Made by a program: the position numbers and the translations under genes. This document shows positions 1 through 10,142 of a stretch of DNA of 64,000 nucleotides, piece by piece (within the stretch, counting starts at the first letter, position 1; each line of letters opens with the position of its first letter). The notes below the pieces were generated by a model that was not told the origin of the DNA, ran no database searches, and saw nothing but the letters and a program-made list of their open reading frames with translations. This stretch comes from Mesostigma viride (Eukaryota > Streptophyta > Mesostigmatophyceae > Mesostigmatales > Mesostigmataceae), in contig RPFO01000084.1 in the NCBI GenBank assembly GCA_009746045.1, positions 1,356,176 through 1,420,175 of the forward strand, written 5' to 3'.

Positions 1-2100
1 GTCAGCCAGTTTTTCAGCTGTCCAAGAGCGAGAAGAACGAGATCTGTGGTGAGTTGTGCGGCTGAGCATGGTTATGATTTCATAGTCCATGCTGCTTATA
101 AAAGTTTATTTCAACAGAATGCTTATTCCAAGTACTCGTCTTTTCCATTTCAAGGCAAGACTTTTCCATTTCAATGCATGTCCTTGTAGCTATACTTAAT
201 CCTTGTTTTATTAAATGGATCAAAATGTCTGAAGCTAACTCTCACTTTTCCTGTTGTTAGCTGTTTCTAGTTTGTTGCATGTTTAAGTGTTTTCCGTTAA
301 AAGATGTGGCTTAAATCTCACAGTTTGTGTTGCTATTTTATGTGGGCATGTTCTTTTATGCAGATCTTGAGAGGCACATCAACAAGTCCTTGCCAGACTG
401 CTTCACGGGAAACATCGTTGGGCTGCTGGCGCAGGGGAAGCCAGAGCACAAGGCCAAGACCCACGATAAGATTGTTTATTGGTGCAAGTATCTGCCGGTT
501 TTGCTGCGCGGTCGTTTGCATCCGCGCGCACGGAGCGCGTTCCTTGAAGCTTCCGCAGCCTGGGACTGTGCCTTCAGCGGCCGCAGGGGCAGCTCGATGA
601 AGTAGGGAAGATGATGGTGCGGTCAGCGGTGGCCATGGAGCGGGTGATACCCGCCAGTGAAATGTCCCGCTCCATGCATGCTGCAACACATTTGGCAGCC
701 CAGATATCTGAGCTCGGCCTTCCTGACGGTCGGAACATGGCCTGGGGTGAGCGTGAGATGCAGGCGGTCACAGCGGGCCATATGTCTAATGTAAATGTGG
801 AGAAGTCAATCCAGCGTTCATTCAACGAGTTCGAGGAGCTGACGTACCTGTCATACTTCATCCATGAGCAGACCGGGGTAAGTAATTTCTCACTGTATAT
901 GATTGTTTTGATTGTGATTTTTTTTTGTTCGGTTGAGTCGTTTGCAGTTTTGCTTGGTTTTTTCTTGCCATGCATCCTTTCTGATAGCATGTCTTCTTTT
1001 TCCCTCCATGCCTGGATGCATCTGATGTCACATTGTGCAGATTAAGAGCAAGTACTACATTTGGGATGTTTTGACCACCGACCCCTCGCGCATGGTTGAG
1101 CTGGGCCGCCGCCGACGCCAAAATCATTACCGCTTTTCTTCAGGCGAGCTTGAGGAGGTGCGGGCGCTGTTGGTGGGGGATGCACTGCAGCGCGCGACTT
1201 ACACCGATCCGGAGAAGAATGGTGACCAGGAGTACTGGTAAGCTCGCCCCTTGTTTTGGACATTTTCTTGACATTTGCTAGTTAAAGTTGATCAGGCTTT
1301 GCGGATGTGGACTCCATACGTTGTTTATTGCACAGTAGTCCAGCTGTTTGAGTGTTTTGGTGATGACAAGCTTTGCATTTTTGGCCCTCAAACTTAATTG
1401 TTGACCATAGTAACGCTGTTGTGTACCTGCTATTGTGCTTGCGTGCATGTTCTGTATGCAGGGCGCACTACTGCAAGGAGTTGGGTCACGTGCAGCATTG
1501 GGCTGCGTTGAACAAGGCGCCTCTGGTGCCTGAGCGCATCAAGGCAGCTGTGGCAGGCGTGCGAGACAAAGCGGATGAATTCGACAAAGTGCGTATGTAT
1601 GGGTTCAACTATCGCACGGAGCACGCTGATCGCACGCAAGCTCGGCGGCACCAAAATTCTGGCATCGCGTACCACCAGCCTGATGGCGCGTTGCAGTTTG
1701 GGCACATAACACACATTTTGCAAACTGCCCTAGCATCGCCCATGCCAGCATGGGGATCGCAGTTGGTGCTGCATGAGGGTTGAGCTTTTCGACCCTGGTC
1801 ATGTCGCTCACCTTCCTAGTGAGAGGTTGATTGTGATCAGCAGTGCCGACGCCCCACGTAGCCCCAAGTTTGTTTTGCCAACATCGGTCAGTTCATGCAG
1901 TGGGGTATGTGGTCGACAAGTCGTTTGCGCCTGAAATGGTGGTGATTCCAGCCAAGCTGCCGTGGAACATGGTCAATGACGCGCAGGGCCCTTTGAGTAA
2001 TGTTGTGACGCGCTCCCTCGAGGCTGATTGGGATCCTCTGCCTGTGCTTGATATCCCTGATGATGAGGTGCCGGCGGAGACTGTCGAGAAGACGATGACG

Positions 2101-2157
2101 AAGAAGAAGAAGAAGAAGAAGAAGAAGAAGAAGAAGAAGAAGAAGAAGAAGAAGAAG
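2101..2157 (+). repeat. (AAG)19 microsatellite coding for poly-lysine
   Basis: Nineteen AAG triplets lie inside the transposase tail and would encode an uninterrupted lysine run. The matching tail of the second CACTA copy (40790-40971) lacks it, so it is a local expansion. Confidence 0.9.
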
Positions 2158-2360
2158 GCGGGTCAAACCAAAGCACCCAAGCCACCCCTTGGCAAGGGCA
2201 AGGCACCTGCAGCGCCAAGGGCTTGGCCAGGCACAAAGCGCAAGGGGACTTATGCCCCGGAGGCAGGTCCAAGTTCTGCTCCAGCAGCGGTGCCACCACA
2301 ATCTGTGGGAACGCGGTCGAGTGGGAGACTGCGTGCTGATGTGAACTATAGGGAGACAGA

Positions 2361-2667
2361 ACAAGTCTCGCGTGCAGACACCTGTGTAGTACTCCTACAC
2401 ACAGATCTCGAGTGAATTATCTAGTACCAAATCCGAAAGGCTTGCATCACTCCCCGGAAAGGAGAACTTTTGCGGATGACTGTAGGTGTAAGTTGGCGAT
2501 GCCCTATAGGATCCGGAGACGTCCGTCCTATAGTCAGCGAAAGTTGGTGCGAGAGGTCCCCAGTTCGATTCCGGTCGGATTCATTTGCAGATCGCGTTTT
2601 TCCGCGTTTTCCGCGGACCGGCACTGAACGCAAATGGTTTTCACCTTTGCGGCGTGCCTGATCAGAA
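2361..2667 (+). mobile_element. SINE-like insertion with tRNA-related segment
   Basis: The 14-base sequence TATAGGGAGACAGA is present on both sides (2347-2360 and 2668-2681), which is typical of target-primed retrotransposition. Removing the insert rejoins the basic and acidic parts of the transposase tail. Inside, 2522-2579 looks like a shortened tRNA. TCCGTCC can pair with GGTCGGA (6 of 7 positions), and GTTCGATTCC at 2563-2572 fits a Pol III B box. At 58 nt it lacks room for a full D arm and anticodon arm. The last 20 or so bases resemble two sites in the downstream CACTA region (2811-2835, 3155-3179). No protein is encoded. Confidence 0.6.
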
Positions 2668-2806
2668 TATAGGGAGACAGATGATGAGAATACTGATGAG
2701 GATGATGGGTATCAAACCAGTGATGAGTCTGAGGAAGACTTTTGATTTTTGGCATACGGCTGCACACAACGCTATTGTTTCAGTGGTTATTTTGCACCTT
2801 CCAGAG

Positions 2807-3573
2807 CATATTTGCGGCGTGCCAAATCAGAATATAATTTTAATAAAGTTTGCAATGCTCGTTTCGCTGTGATGGTTTTCTTGGGACTTGTGTTTTTCTC
2901 CGTTTTTAGGGTCCTTGTGTTTTTCTCAGTTTTTTGGGTCCTTGTGATATTCTCAGTTTTCTCGGGTCGTTGGGTTTCCCTGAGAATATTGGACCTGAGA
3001 ATATTGAGAATATATTCTCAGCTTTTTTCAGTCATTCTCAGGCAAATTCTCAATTATTCTCGCAAAACTGAGAATATTGAGAAAAAACTGAGAATTATTC
3101 TCATTTATTCTCATTTATTCTCAGTAATTCTCAATATTCTCAGAAAAATTCATATTTGCGGCGTGCCAAATCAGAATATAGTTTAATAAAGTTTGCAATG
3201 CTCGTTTCGCTGTGATGGTTTTCTTGGGACTTGTGTTTTTCTCCGTTTTTTGGGTCCTTGTGTTTTTCTCAGTTTTTTGGGTCCTTGTGATATTCTCAGT
3301 TTTCTCGGGTCGTTGGGTTTCCCTGAGAATATTGGACCTGAGAATATTGAGAATATATTCTCAGCTTTTTTCAGTCATTCTCAGGCAAATTCTCAATTAT
3401 TCTCACAAAACTGAGAATATTGAGAAAAAACTGAGAATTATTCTCATTTATTCTCATTTACTCTCAGTAATTCTCAGTTATTCTCAATATTCTCAGAAAA
3501 ATTCTCAAAAATTCTCAGATATTCTCAATTTTTTGTTGATTTTTGAGAATATTGAGAATTTTTTGAGAATAAT
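2807..3573. repeat. CACTA subterminal array: tandem 344-bp duplication rich in TTCTCA/TGAGAA
   Basis: Two nearly identical units (2807-3150 and 3151-3494) start with CATATTTGCGGCGTGCC and run into dozens of TTCTCA and TGAGAA hexamers in both orientations, so the strand can fold on itself at many registers. Subterminal short repeats are the usual transposase-binding region of CACTA elements (family knowledge). The array continues to 3573, is interrupted by the LINE, and resumes at 6035-6062. Confidence 0.75.
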
Positions 3574-4015
3574 TAATTAATTATCAACATCACTCCGTTG
3601 GGAGTCAATGTAGCACATATCCCTGAGAAGGGGCATATGGCTTTTGATACATCCTAGGCTACTTCATGCAAGGGTGGGAATGTAAGCAACACTTGCTCTA
3701 GGTGCCGCAAGGGCACCTGCACCACCATGCTGTCTCAGGTTCAACCCAGCGAAGGGGATCCTGGCACGGGGGAGGAAGATCATCATGGCTATACAAGGGC
3801 TAGGGCATGGCTTCTCGACAGAGAGCATCTCTCTGCATGGCATAGCATGGCTAAATTCTTAATGCAACATCCATGGGGTTCCCATTATAGGCATGGCTTG
3901 GCTAAATTCTAAAGGCAACATCCATGGGGGCCATTATGGGCGCACATGCGCGTGGGCCACATGCTAGGCTAAGCCTTACTAATCTACACTACTGGTATAT
4001 ATATTCCTAGTCTGA

Positions 4016-5292
4016 CTCGTGCCGCCCGGCTGGCCCCAGCAGCCTTTTTGGGCTCCGTCGCTCAGTCGTGGGCGGAAAGCTGCCGGCTCCTGCCCCTTTT
4101 GGCAACGGCAGCGCCTGACCTCCTGGACCCCAGCAGCCCTTTGCCCTTCGTCACTGCCATCCAGGAGGCCTATGCTGAGATCCAGCAGGCCTGTTCTCCC
4201 GTCCGTGCCGCTCAGGCGGTACAGCGCCACCTCCCTCGCGGCACTCCCTCGGTCGCCTCCGTTCAATCTCCCGCCGCATTCCCTGCTCGCGTCATCGATA
4301 AACACCAGAAAACCTACGCGGGTATTCTGCACACGGCTGATTGGATTGCTCTTTTCGCGGACCTCAACGCTCAGGGACGTGCGTGGCTGTTCTCGCTTTC
4401 CTTGCGGAGTGTGGGCTCGGCGTACCTTCGTGCTCTTCCCATGGCCCCCCATTCGCCTTGGCTCCCAGCCACTACTCGGTGGCGCTCCGGCACCAGCTAT
4501 TTGCCCCGCAGCCTCTTGTTCCGGCCGGGCGGCCTTGTGGTAGCTGTGGGCAGCCGCTGGATCCCACGGGGACTCACTACCTTGCCTGCATGGGGGGCCA
4601 ACAGAATCAGAATTGGTATTTGTATTTGCACACTGTCCTCCTGACGGTGGTGCTCGCCATGATTCGGTCGGTTTTCCCCCACGCGAACATCCGGTCCGAG
4701 GATGCGGATGGCGCTGCCTTCTATTCCCCCAACCACCGGCCTGACATCGTGGTGCTGGACTTTGAGGGGGGTGGCCGGCATCTGCTTATTGACGTTTCGG
4801 TGGCGCGGCCCTTGGCTCTTAGCCACGTGGCTGGGGCCTCCCTCACGGCAGGTTACACGGCGGACCGGGCGGAGCGGGCCAAGCTCCTGGCCTACGGCGA
4901 CGTCGGGCACCATCGTGTGGTGCCCTTTGTCCTGGAGGAGTTTGGGGCCATGGGGCCCCTGACCTCCGCCTTCGTCAAGGAGTGTTGCCGGCTCCGGGAG
5001 GACCGGCTGGACCTGGAGGGCCAGCGGGCCCCATGGTCGGCGCGGACCTGGACGTCATATTGGCGTCAGCGCTTGTCGGTGGCGCTGACTCGGGCCATGG
5101 CTGACATCATGCTCCGCCGTACGCGGGCTGATTTTGCGGTGCAGCAGGGCTATTAGGTTCCTCCCGTTAGGCGTTTCCATTGGTCTTATCGTAGTATAGA
5201 GCTTTGACATGGCTCTGTATATAGGTTTATAGCTGGGCGTTTGCTTTGGTTTGAGTGATTTCACTCTGCTGTAAGTAATTATATTTTTAATA
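4016..5292 (+). mobile_element. 5'-truncated RLE-type non-LTR retrotransposon (copy a)
   Basis: This copy is nearly identical to the last 1.28 kb of the fuller element at 6467-9262. It starts within the region C-terminal to the RT and ends with the same 3' UTR. A perfect 20-bp duplication, TATATATATTCCTAGTCTGA, flanks it (3996-4015, 5293-5312). Its frame (to TAG at about 5156) contains the zinc motif CGSCGQPLDPTGTHYLAC and the PD...D endonuclease region, with one small shift near 4450 (a C-run difference) relative to the fuller copy. 5' truncation plus a long target duplication is the signature of target-primed reverse transcription. Confidence 0.85.
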
Positions 5293-5343
5293 TATATATA
5301 TTCCTAGTCTGAGGTGGCAGGAGGGGGCTGCCAGGGCTTGTGG

Positions 5344-6030
5344 TCAACGTGGATGACCGCCCCCTCCAGTATACCGGCTTCCCCTTGCGCTCTGCCGGAG
5401 CTGAAGGTAGGTCGGCCATAGCTCGCGTCGCCGCTGTTGCTGGGCCAGGGTCAAGTCGTCGTCCAGCGTGAAGCGAGTCTCCGAGAGCTTCTTGCGGCAT
5501 TTAAGGAACGCCAGCTTGTCCGCCATGTACTTAAAGGTGAGGAGCACGGGTGCCGGGCCAGCCTTCCCCCGCGCGCGGGGGAGGCGGACAGCCGACATGT
5601 CCAGCTCACCAGTGAGTAACATGGGGGCAAGAATGGCGCGCTTAAATGCCTCAAGGAGGCTCGTGGAGGTCTCACCTGCCTGCTGGTCGAAGTGCTTGAC
5701 GATGACATTGTGGCTGCGCCGGGCGATGTCGGCTTCCTCGCGAAGGTCGAGGGCTTGTTGCTTGAGTTGTGCCGAGATGGTGGAGGTGGTGGAGGTGGTG
5801 TGCTGCTTAAGCAAGTCCGCCCAGGTGGAGGGAGCATCGCCGGCCGGGCCAGCAGGCGCCGGCTGGGCGGCGATGTCCTTCACCGCCTGGGCGGTGAGGC
5901 CGGCGGTGTCATGCAAGCTCTCAAGGGCGTTGGCGGTGGCTTGAAGGCGTTGGTCGATGTCGAGGAGCTGGGCTTTGATGTCGGCAGTGGAGGCGGAAAT
6001 GGCAGTGGAGGTGGATGCGGCGGCGGTGGA
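5344..6030 (-). CDS. LINE ORF1p-like protein
   Basis: A long minus-strand frame runs from the CACTA junction to a stop at 5344. It begins with a low-complexity Ala/Ser/Thr stretch, then heptad-like segments (ADIKAQLLDIDQRLQA), then a region with RPR-like GKAGPAPVLLTFKYMADKLAFL and FTLDDDLTLAQQQRRRELW. Coiled coil followed by an RRM-like fold and a DxDLT...RR motif is the layout of L1-type ORF1p (family knowledge). ORF1p is an RNA-binding chaperone that coats LINE RNA. The true start codon is unclear because the 5' end meets the CACTA boundary. Homology is judged by motif only. Confidence 0.5.
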   Translation of the reverse strand, partial: STAAASTSTAISASTADIKAQLLDIDQRLQATANALESLHDTAGLTAQAVKDIAAQPAPAGPAGDAPSTWADLLKQHTTSTTSTISAQLKQQALDLREEADIARRSHNVIVKHFDQQAGETSTSLLEAFKRAILAPMLLTGELDMSAVRLPRARGKAGPAPVLLTFKYMADKLAFLKCRKKLSETRFTLDDDLTLAQQQRRRELWPTYLQLRQSARGSRYTGGGGHPR

Positions 6031-6045
6031 AATGTTGAGAATAAT

Positions 6046-6077
6046 CTGAGAATAAATTCTCAGCCGAGTTCCTAGTG
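6046..6077 (+). other. Right terminus of CACTA copy 1
   Basis: After the LINE target duplication the sequence resumes with CTGAGAATAAATTCTCAG and ends GAGTTCCTAGTG at 6077. It is followed by TAA, which may be the 3-bp target duplication. The 12-base end is identical to that of the copy ending at 41418. Confidence 0.7.
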
Positions 6078-6234
6078 TAACAGTGGCTGAGCTATATACC
6101 CCTGCATGGCTGAAATTTCATGGCCGGAGTCAAAAGTTGTGAGCATTCTTGTATATTGCATTCCGTCACCGCATTTTTTCCGCATTTGGTCATTAATTAA
6201 TTAATTACTAACATAACTCCGTTGGGAGTATATA
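6078..6234. other. Flank of the CACTA copy and the start of a minus-strand LINE 3' end
   Basis: 6078-6185 shows nothing recognisable. From about 6186, CATTAATTAATTAATTAC followed by AACATAACTCCGTTGGGAGT is the 3' tail and hairpin of a minus-strand LINE copy. It is interrupted at 6235 by RLE copies b and c and resumes at 9263. Confidence 0.5.
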
Positions 6235-6457
6235 TGCGGCGCTGACTCGGGCCATGGCTGACATCATGCTCCGCCGTACGCGGGCCGACTTTGCGGTGCA
6301 GCAGGGCTATTAGGTTCCTCCCGTTAGGCGTTTCCATTGGTCTTATCGTAGTATAGAGCTTTGACATGGCTCTGAACATAGGTTTATAGCTGGGCGTTTG
6401 CTTTGGTTTGAGTGATTTCACTCTGCATGCTGTAAGTAATTATATTTTTAAATATAT
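6235..6457 (+). mobile_element. Very short 5'-truncated RLE element (copy b)
   Basis: It carries only the last coding segment (ADIMLRRTRADF...QQGY then TAG) plus the 3' UTR shared with copies a and c, ending in TTTTTAAATAT. It lies next to the insertion point of copy c, in an AT-dinucleotide stretch before GTAGCAC. Confidence 0.8.
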
Positions 6458-6466
6458 ATGTAGCAC

Positions 6467-9262
6467 TGTGGGGGGACTGTGAGGGGCTGTTTGGCGTGCC
6501 GCCCCCGCGCACGGCCCGGCTGTCGGGGGAGGTCAACTTCGAGCGGGTTGCCGCCGACGTCATCCGCCTCGTCCGCGAGGGGCAGCTCAGCCGGGCCATG
6601 ACCCGCTTGGAAATGGCCAAGCTGGCCCCCGCCAATGCGGCTACTACCCTGGCGGCCTTGGAGGCTCTTCACCCTGCGGAGCCCGGATTCCAGCTGCCCG
6701 TGCCGGACCCCCTGCCGGCCCCCCTCCGGCTGGACCGCGACTGCTTCCTGGAGGTGATGCGTGCGGTCCCGCGGGCTTCCTCTACCGGGCCGTCGGGCTG
6801 GCGCTACGAGCACTTGGAGGTCCTGGTGGGGCATGGGGGCGAGGACATTCTCTTTGACACCCTCATTGACCTGGCGGCTGGTCGCGTTCCTCCCGCTGCG
6901 CGCGAGTGGTTAGCGGGCGCTCGCCTCCTCGGCTCTGCTCAAGGGTGTCTTGCCCCCCCCCGAGGGCAAGGTGCGCCCGATCGCCTGCGGTGAGGTGCTC
7001 CGCCAGCTCGTGGGCAAAGTGATCTGCCGCCAAAAGGCGCCCGAGCTCCGTGCCTTTTTCTGCCCGCCCCTCGCAGCGGGTGAGACCCCGGTGGCGGCCC
7101 AGCTGGGGGTGACGACTCCAGGCGGGGCGGATATCCTCATCCATTCGGTGCAGGCCTACCTCGAGGCCCACCCCACCCACGCTGTCGTCAAGGTCGACTG
7201 CCACAACGCGTTCAACAGTCTGTCCCGCGCCAGCATGTTTGCGGCAGTCATGGAGTCCTTCGAGGACTTGTACGCTTGGACAGCCGTGTGCTACGGCCAG
7301 CCCGGCCAACTGGTTCACATCATGGAGGACGGCACTCGCGGCGGCCTGCTGTCGCGGTCGGGCACCCAGCAAGGGGACCCCCTGGGACCCCTGTACTTTG
7401 CCGCCCCTCTCCAGGGTTGCCTCCAAGCGGTCCATGCTGCCCACCCGGCGGTCGCTATTCAGGCCTACTTGGATGATATCTACCTTCTGGGCCCTGTGCC
7501 GGACACCACCGCGGCTCTGCTGGCACTGCAGACCGCGGTGGCCGACATCAACCTCCAGTTGACCCTGGCCAAGTGCGCGGTGTACTCGCCCCAAGGTGAT
7601 TGCTCTGGCTTTCCGCCCCAGCTCTTGGGCCGGGACGAGCGCCTCCATGGGTTGGATGTCCTCGGCGTTCCGGTTGGCGACCCCGAGTTTGTCATCGATG
7701 CTCTGCGGGCCGCCCTTGAGGCACGCACTGAGGAGGTACTGCCCTTGATTGCGCGCCTTCATGATTCGCAGACCAAGGGTCTGCTTCTGTGGTTTTGCGC
7801 TCACCCTCGCGTCGTTCACTGGCTCCGGGGCGCTCTTCCGGCTCAGGTCCGGCTGGCCGCCGAGGGCCACGACGAACGCATCCAGTCGGCCTTGGCGCAG
7901 CTGGTCCCGGGCCCCGACCTCCCGCCACATGCTATTCGCATTGCCTCCCTGCCTGCACGGATGGGTGGCTGTGGTCTGACTCGTGCCGCCCGGCTGGCCC
8001 CAGCAGCATTTTTGGGCTCCGTCGCTCAGTCGTGGGCGGAAAGCTGCCGGCTCCTGCCCCTTTTGGCAACGGCAGCGCCTGACGGCCTCCTGGACCCTAG
8101 CAGCCCTTTGCCCTTCGTCACCGCCATCCAGGAGGCCTATGCTGAGATCCAGCAGGCCTGTTCTCCCGTCCGTGCCGCTCAGGCGGTACAGCGCCACCTC
8201 CCTCGCGGCACTCCCTCGGTCGCCTCCGTTCAATCTCCCGCCGCATTCCCTGCTCGCGTCATCAATAAACACCAGAAAACCTACGCGGGTATTCTGCACA
8301 CGGCTGATTGGATTGCTCTTTTCGCGGACCTCAACGCTCAGGGACGTGCGTGGCTGTTCTCGCTTTCCTTGCGGAGTGTGGGCTCGGCGTACCTTCGTGC
8401 TCTTCCCATGGCCCCCCCATTCGCCTTGGCTCCCAGCCACTACTCGGTGGCGCTCCGGCACCAGCTATTTGCCCCGCAGCCTCTTGTTCCGGCCGGGCGG
8501 CCTTGTGGTAGCTGTGGGCAGCCGCTGGATCCCACGGGGACTCACTACCTTGCCTGCATGGGGGGCCAACAGAATCAGAATTGGTATTTGTATTTGCACA
8601 CTGTCCTCCTGACGGTGGTGCTCGCCATGATTCGGTCGGTTTTCCCCCACGCGAACATCCGGTCCGAGGATGCGGATGGCGCTGCCTTCTATTCCCCCAA
8701 CCACCGGCCTGACAACGTGGTGCTGGACTTTGAGGGGGGTGGCCGGCATCTGCTTATTGACGTTTCGGTGGCGCGGCCCTTGGCTCTTAGCCACGTGGCT
8801 GGGGCCTCCCTCACGGCAGGTTACACGGCGGACCGGGCGGAGCGGGCCAAGCTCCTGGCCTACGGCGACGTCGGGCACCATCGTGTGGTGCCCTTTGTCC
8901 TGGAGGCGTTTGGGGCCATGGGGCCCCTGACCTCCGCCTTCTTCAAGGAGTGTTGCCGGCTCCGGGAGGACCGGCTGGACCTGGAGGGCCAGCGGGCCCC
9001 ATGGTCGGCGCGGACCTGGACGTCATATTGGCGTCAGCGCTTGTCGGTGGCGCTGACTCGGGCCATGGCTGACATCATGCTCCGCCGTACGCGGGCTGAT
9101 TTTGTGGTGCAGCAGGGCTATTAGGTTCCTCCCGTTAGGCGTTTCCATTGGTCTTATGGTAGTATAGAGCTTTGACATGGCTCTGTATATAGGTTTATAG
9201 CTGGGCGTTTGCTTTGGTTTGAGTGATTTCACTCTGCTGTAAGTAATTATATTTTTAATATA
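6467..9262 (+). mobile_element. RLE-type non-LTR retrotransposon (copy c, near full length)
   Basis: This is a 2.8-kb element bounded by ATGTAGCAC at 6458-6466 and 9263-9271 (9 bp; longer if the AT-rich tail is counted). It has a very short 5' UTR, one long coding region (6496-9124) and a 3' UTR ending in TTTTTAATAT. The 3' UTR occurs three times in the window (about 5157-5292, 6314-6457, 9125-9262). All three copies landed in AT-dinucleotide tracts, which suggests target preference. RLE elements are often site-specific in rDNA or microsatellites (family knowledge). No rDNA is present here. Confidence 0.85.
6496..9124 (+). CDS. Non-LTR polyprotein: reverse transcriptase plus restriction-like endonuclease
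   Basis: The protein is about 870 residues. The N-terminal frame (6496 to about 6930) and the main frame (about 6930-9124) are joined by one shift close to a C-run at 6953-6960, possibly a sequencing error. RT motifs are visible: VKVDCHNAFNSLSRA (motif A), SGTQQGDPLGPLYFA (B) and QAYLDDIYLLG (C, YLDD-type). Near 8503 a CxxC...H...C zinc motif is followed by HRPDNVVLDF and HLLIDVSVARP, the R-PD-(X)n-D pattern of the C-terminal restriction-like endonuclease of R2/R4-type elements. It nicks target DNA and primes cDNA synthesis from the nick. No N-terminal zinc finger is seen. Homology is assigned by motif only. Confidence 0.85.
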
Positions 9263-9377
9263 TGTAGCACATATCCCAGAGAAGGGGCATATGGCCTATA
9301 ATACATTCTGGGCTACTTCCTGCTTAAGGGTGGAATGTAAACAACACTTGCTCTAGGTGCACCAAGGGCACCTGCAC
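9263..9377 (-). mobile_element. LINE 3' UTR fragment (continuation of 6186-6234)
   Basis: GTAGCACATATCCCAGAGAAGG... ending GGGCACCTGCACCACC continues the minus-strand LINE 3' end that RLE copies b and c split. The next copy starts at once with ATTAATTAATTAG. No coding capacity. Confidence 0.6.
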
Positions 9378-10142
9378 CACCATTAATTAATTAGAAACAT
9401 AACTCCGTTGGGAGTACATGTAGCACATATCCCGGAGAAGGGGCATATGGCCTATAATACATTCTAGGCTACTTCCTGCAAGGGTGGGAATGTAAACGAC
9501 ACTTGCTCTAGGTGCACCAGGGCACCTGCACCCTCATGATCGATCACGCTATGCCCAGCTAAGGGGGAGCATGTCACGTGGGAGTGCACCACCATGGTGT
9601 CTCGGAGCTCAACCCAACTATGAAGGGGGGGCCGGCTTGGGGGCCGGAAGATCATCATGGCCGTATACAAGAGCTAGGGCATGGCTTCTCAACAGAGAGC
9701 GTCTCTCTGCATAGGCATAGCATGGCTTATTTCTTAATGCAACATCCATGGGGGGTCCCATTAGAGGCATGGCTTGGCTAAATTCTGAAGGCTGCCATCA
9801 TCGAATGGGGGCCATTATGGGCGCACATGCGCGTAGTGGGGGTGCAGGTGCCCTGGCGCACCTAGAGCAAGGGTAGCTTACATTCCCACCCTTGCAGGAA
9901 GTAGCCCAGAATGTATTAAAAGCCATATGCCCCTTCTCAGGGATATGTGCTACATGTGACTCCCAACGGAGTCATGTTCCTAATTAATTAATTAATTAAT
10001 TAATTAATTAATTAATTAATTAGTTAATTAATTAATTAATTCATTAATTAATTAATTAATTAATTAATTAATTAATGCGCGTAGGCCACATGCTAGGCTA
10101 AGCCTGACTAATCTACACTACTGGTATATATTCCCTAGACTG
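9378..10142 (-). mobile_element. LINE 3' end copy with (TTAA)n tail, hosting a nested insertion
   Basis: This has the same family and order as 3586-4015: tail, ACTCCGTTGGGAGT hairpin, GTAGCACATATCCC, then the GGCATGG-rich stretch up to CTACACTACTGGTATATA. It is interrupted by a plus-strand relative at 9837-10074. It is 5'-truncated and has no reading frame worth calling. Confidence 0.6.
9837..10074 (+). mobile_element. 238-bp 5'-truncated LINE/SINE 3' end with long (TTAA)n tail
   Basis: ATGCGCGTAG at 9827-9836 and 10075-10084 is a 10-bp target duplication. The insert reads the same 3' UTR as its host but in the opposite orientation. It has the hairpin GACTCCCAACGGAGTC and then about 95 bp of almost pure TTAA repeats, showing that the repeat is the retrotransposed tail. 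With 9386-9535 it forms a long inverted repeat. Confidence 0.8.

Larger units (their letters stand above)
364..2745 (+). pseudogene. CACTA/En-Spm-like transposase, C-terminal exons, disrupted
   Basis: Three exons can be placed: 364-877 (acceptor TTTTATGCAG, donor GTAAGT), 1041-1237 (acceptor TTGTGCAG, donor GTAAGC) and 1462 onward (acceptor TGTATGCAG). The 1237/1462 junction restores a TGG codon. The first exon reads KTHD, then LPVLLRGRLHPRARSA, then MERVIPASEMSRSMHAATHL, which resembles the DUF4218 region of plant CACTA transposases (family match from memory). One shift lies near 580-610. After 1783 the frame changes, giving a C-terminal tail with a poly-lysine run (2101-2157). A 307-bp insertion at 2361-2667 separates that tail from an acidic end that stops at 2743-2745. 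The second copy at 40243-40971 keeps the same exon borders. The element is probably inactive. Confidence 0.6.
3574..6034 (-). mobile_element. Internally deleted LINE (ORF1 plus 3' end), inserted in CACTA copy 1
   Basis: TTGAGAATAAT occurs at 3563-3573 and 6035-6045 as an 11-bp target duplication. Read on the minus strand, the insert starts with a coiled-coil/ORF1p-like frame (6030 down to 5344) and goes directly into a 3' UTR (4015-3586). It ends in the hairpin GACTCCCAACGGAGTG and a (TTAA)n tail. No reverse transcriptase is present between ORF1 and the 3' UTR. Without the younger RLE insertion (4016-5292 plus one duplicated target copy) it is about 1.16 kb. It would depend on a complete LINE for movement. 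Confidence 0.65.
1..6077 (+). mobile_element. CACTA-like DNA transposon, copy 1 (right-hand part)
   Basis: The element enters from the left edge and ends at 6077. Three things support the call. The spliced coding sequence at 364-2745 resembles the C-terminal half of plant En/Spm transposases. It is followed by a long subterminal array of TTCTCA/TGAGAA repeats. The outer end reads GAGTTCCTAGTG, the reverse complement of CACTAGGAACTC, as expected of a CACTA terminus. The same 12-base end closes a second copy at 41407-41418. A minus-strand LINE (3574-6034) sits in the subterminal array, flanked by an 11-bp duplication, so the true right end is separated from the rest by 2.46 kb. The left terminus is outside the window. 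Confidence 0.7.

Noticed and set aside
2522-2579. Functional tRNA gene
   Set aside because: Only 58 nt, with no D arm plus anticodon arm; better seen as a relic in a SINE-like insert.
2870-3573. CRISPR-like array
   Set aside because: The TTCTCA/TGAGAA repeats are short, in both orientations and without uniform spacers. They fit CACTA subterminal repeats.
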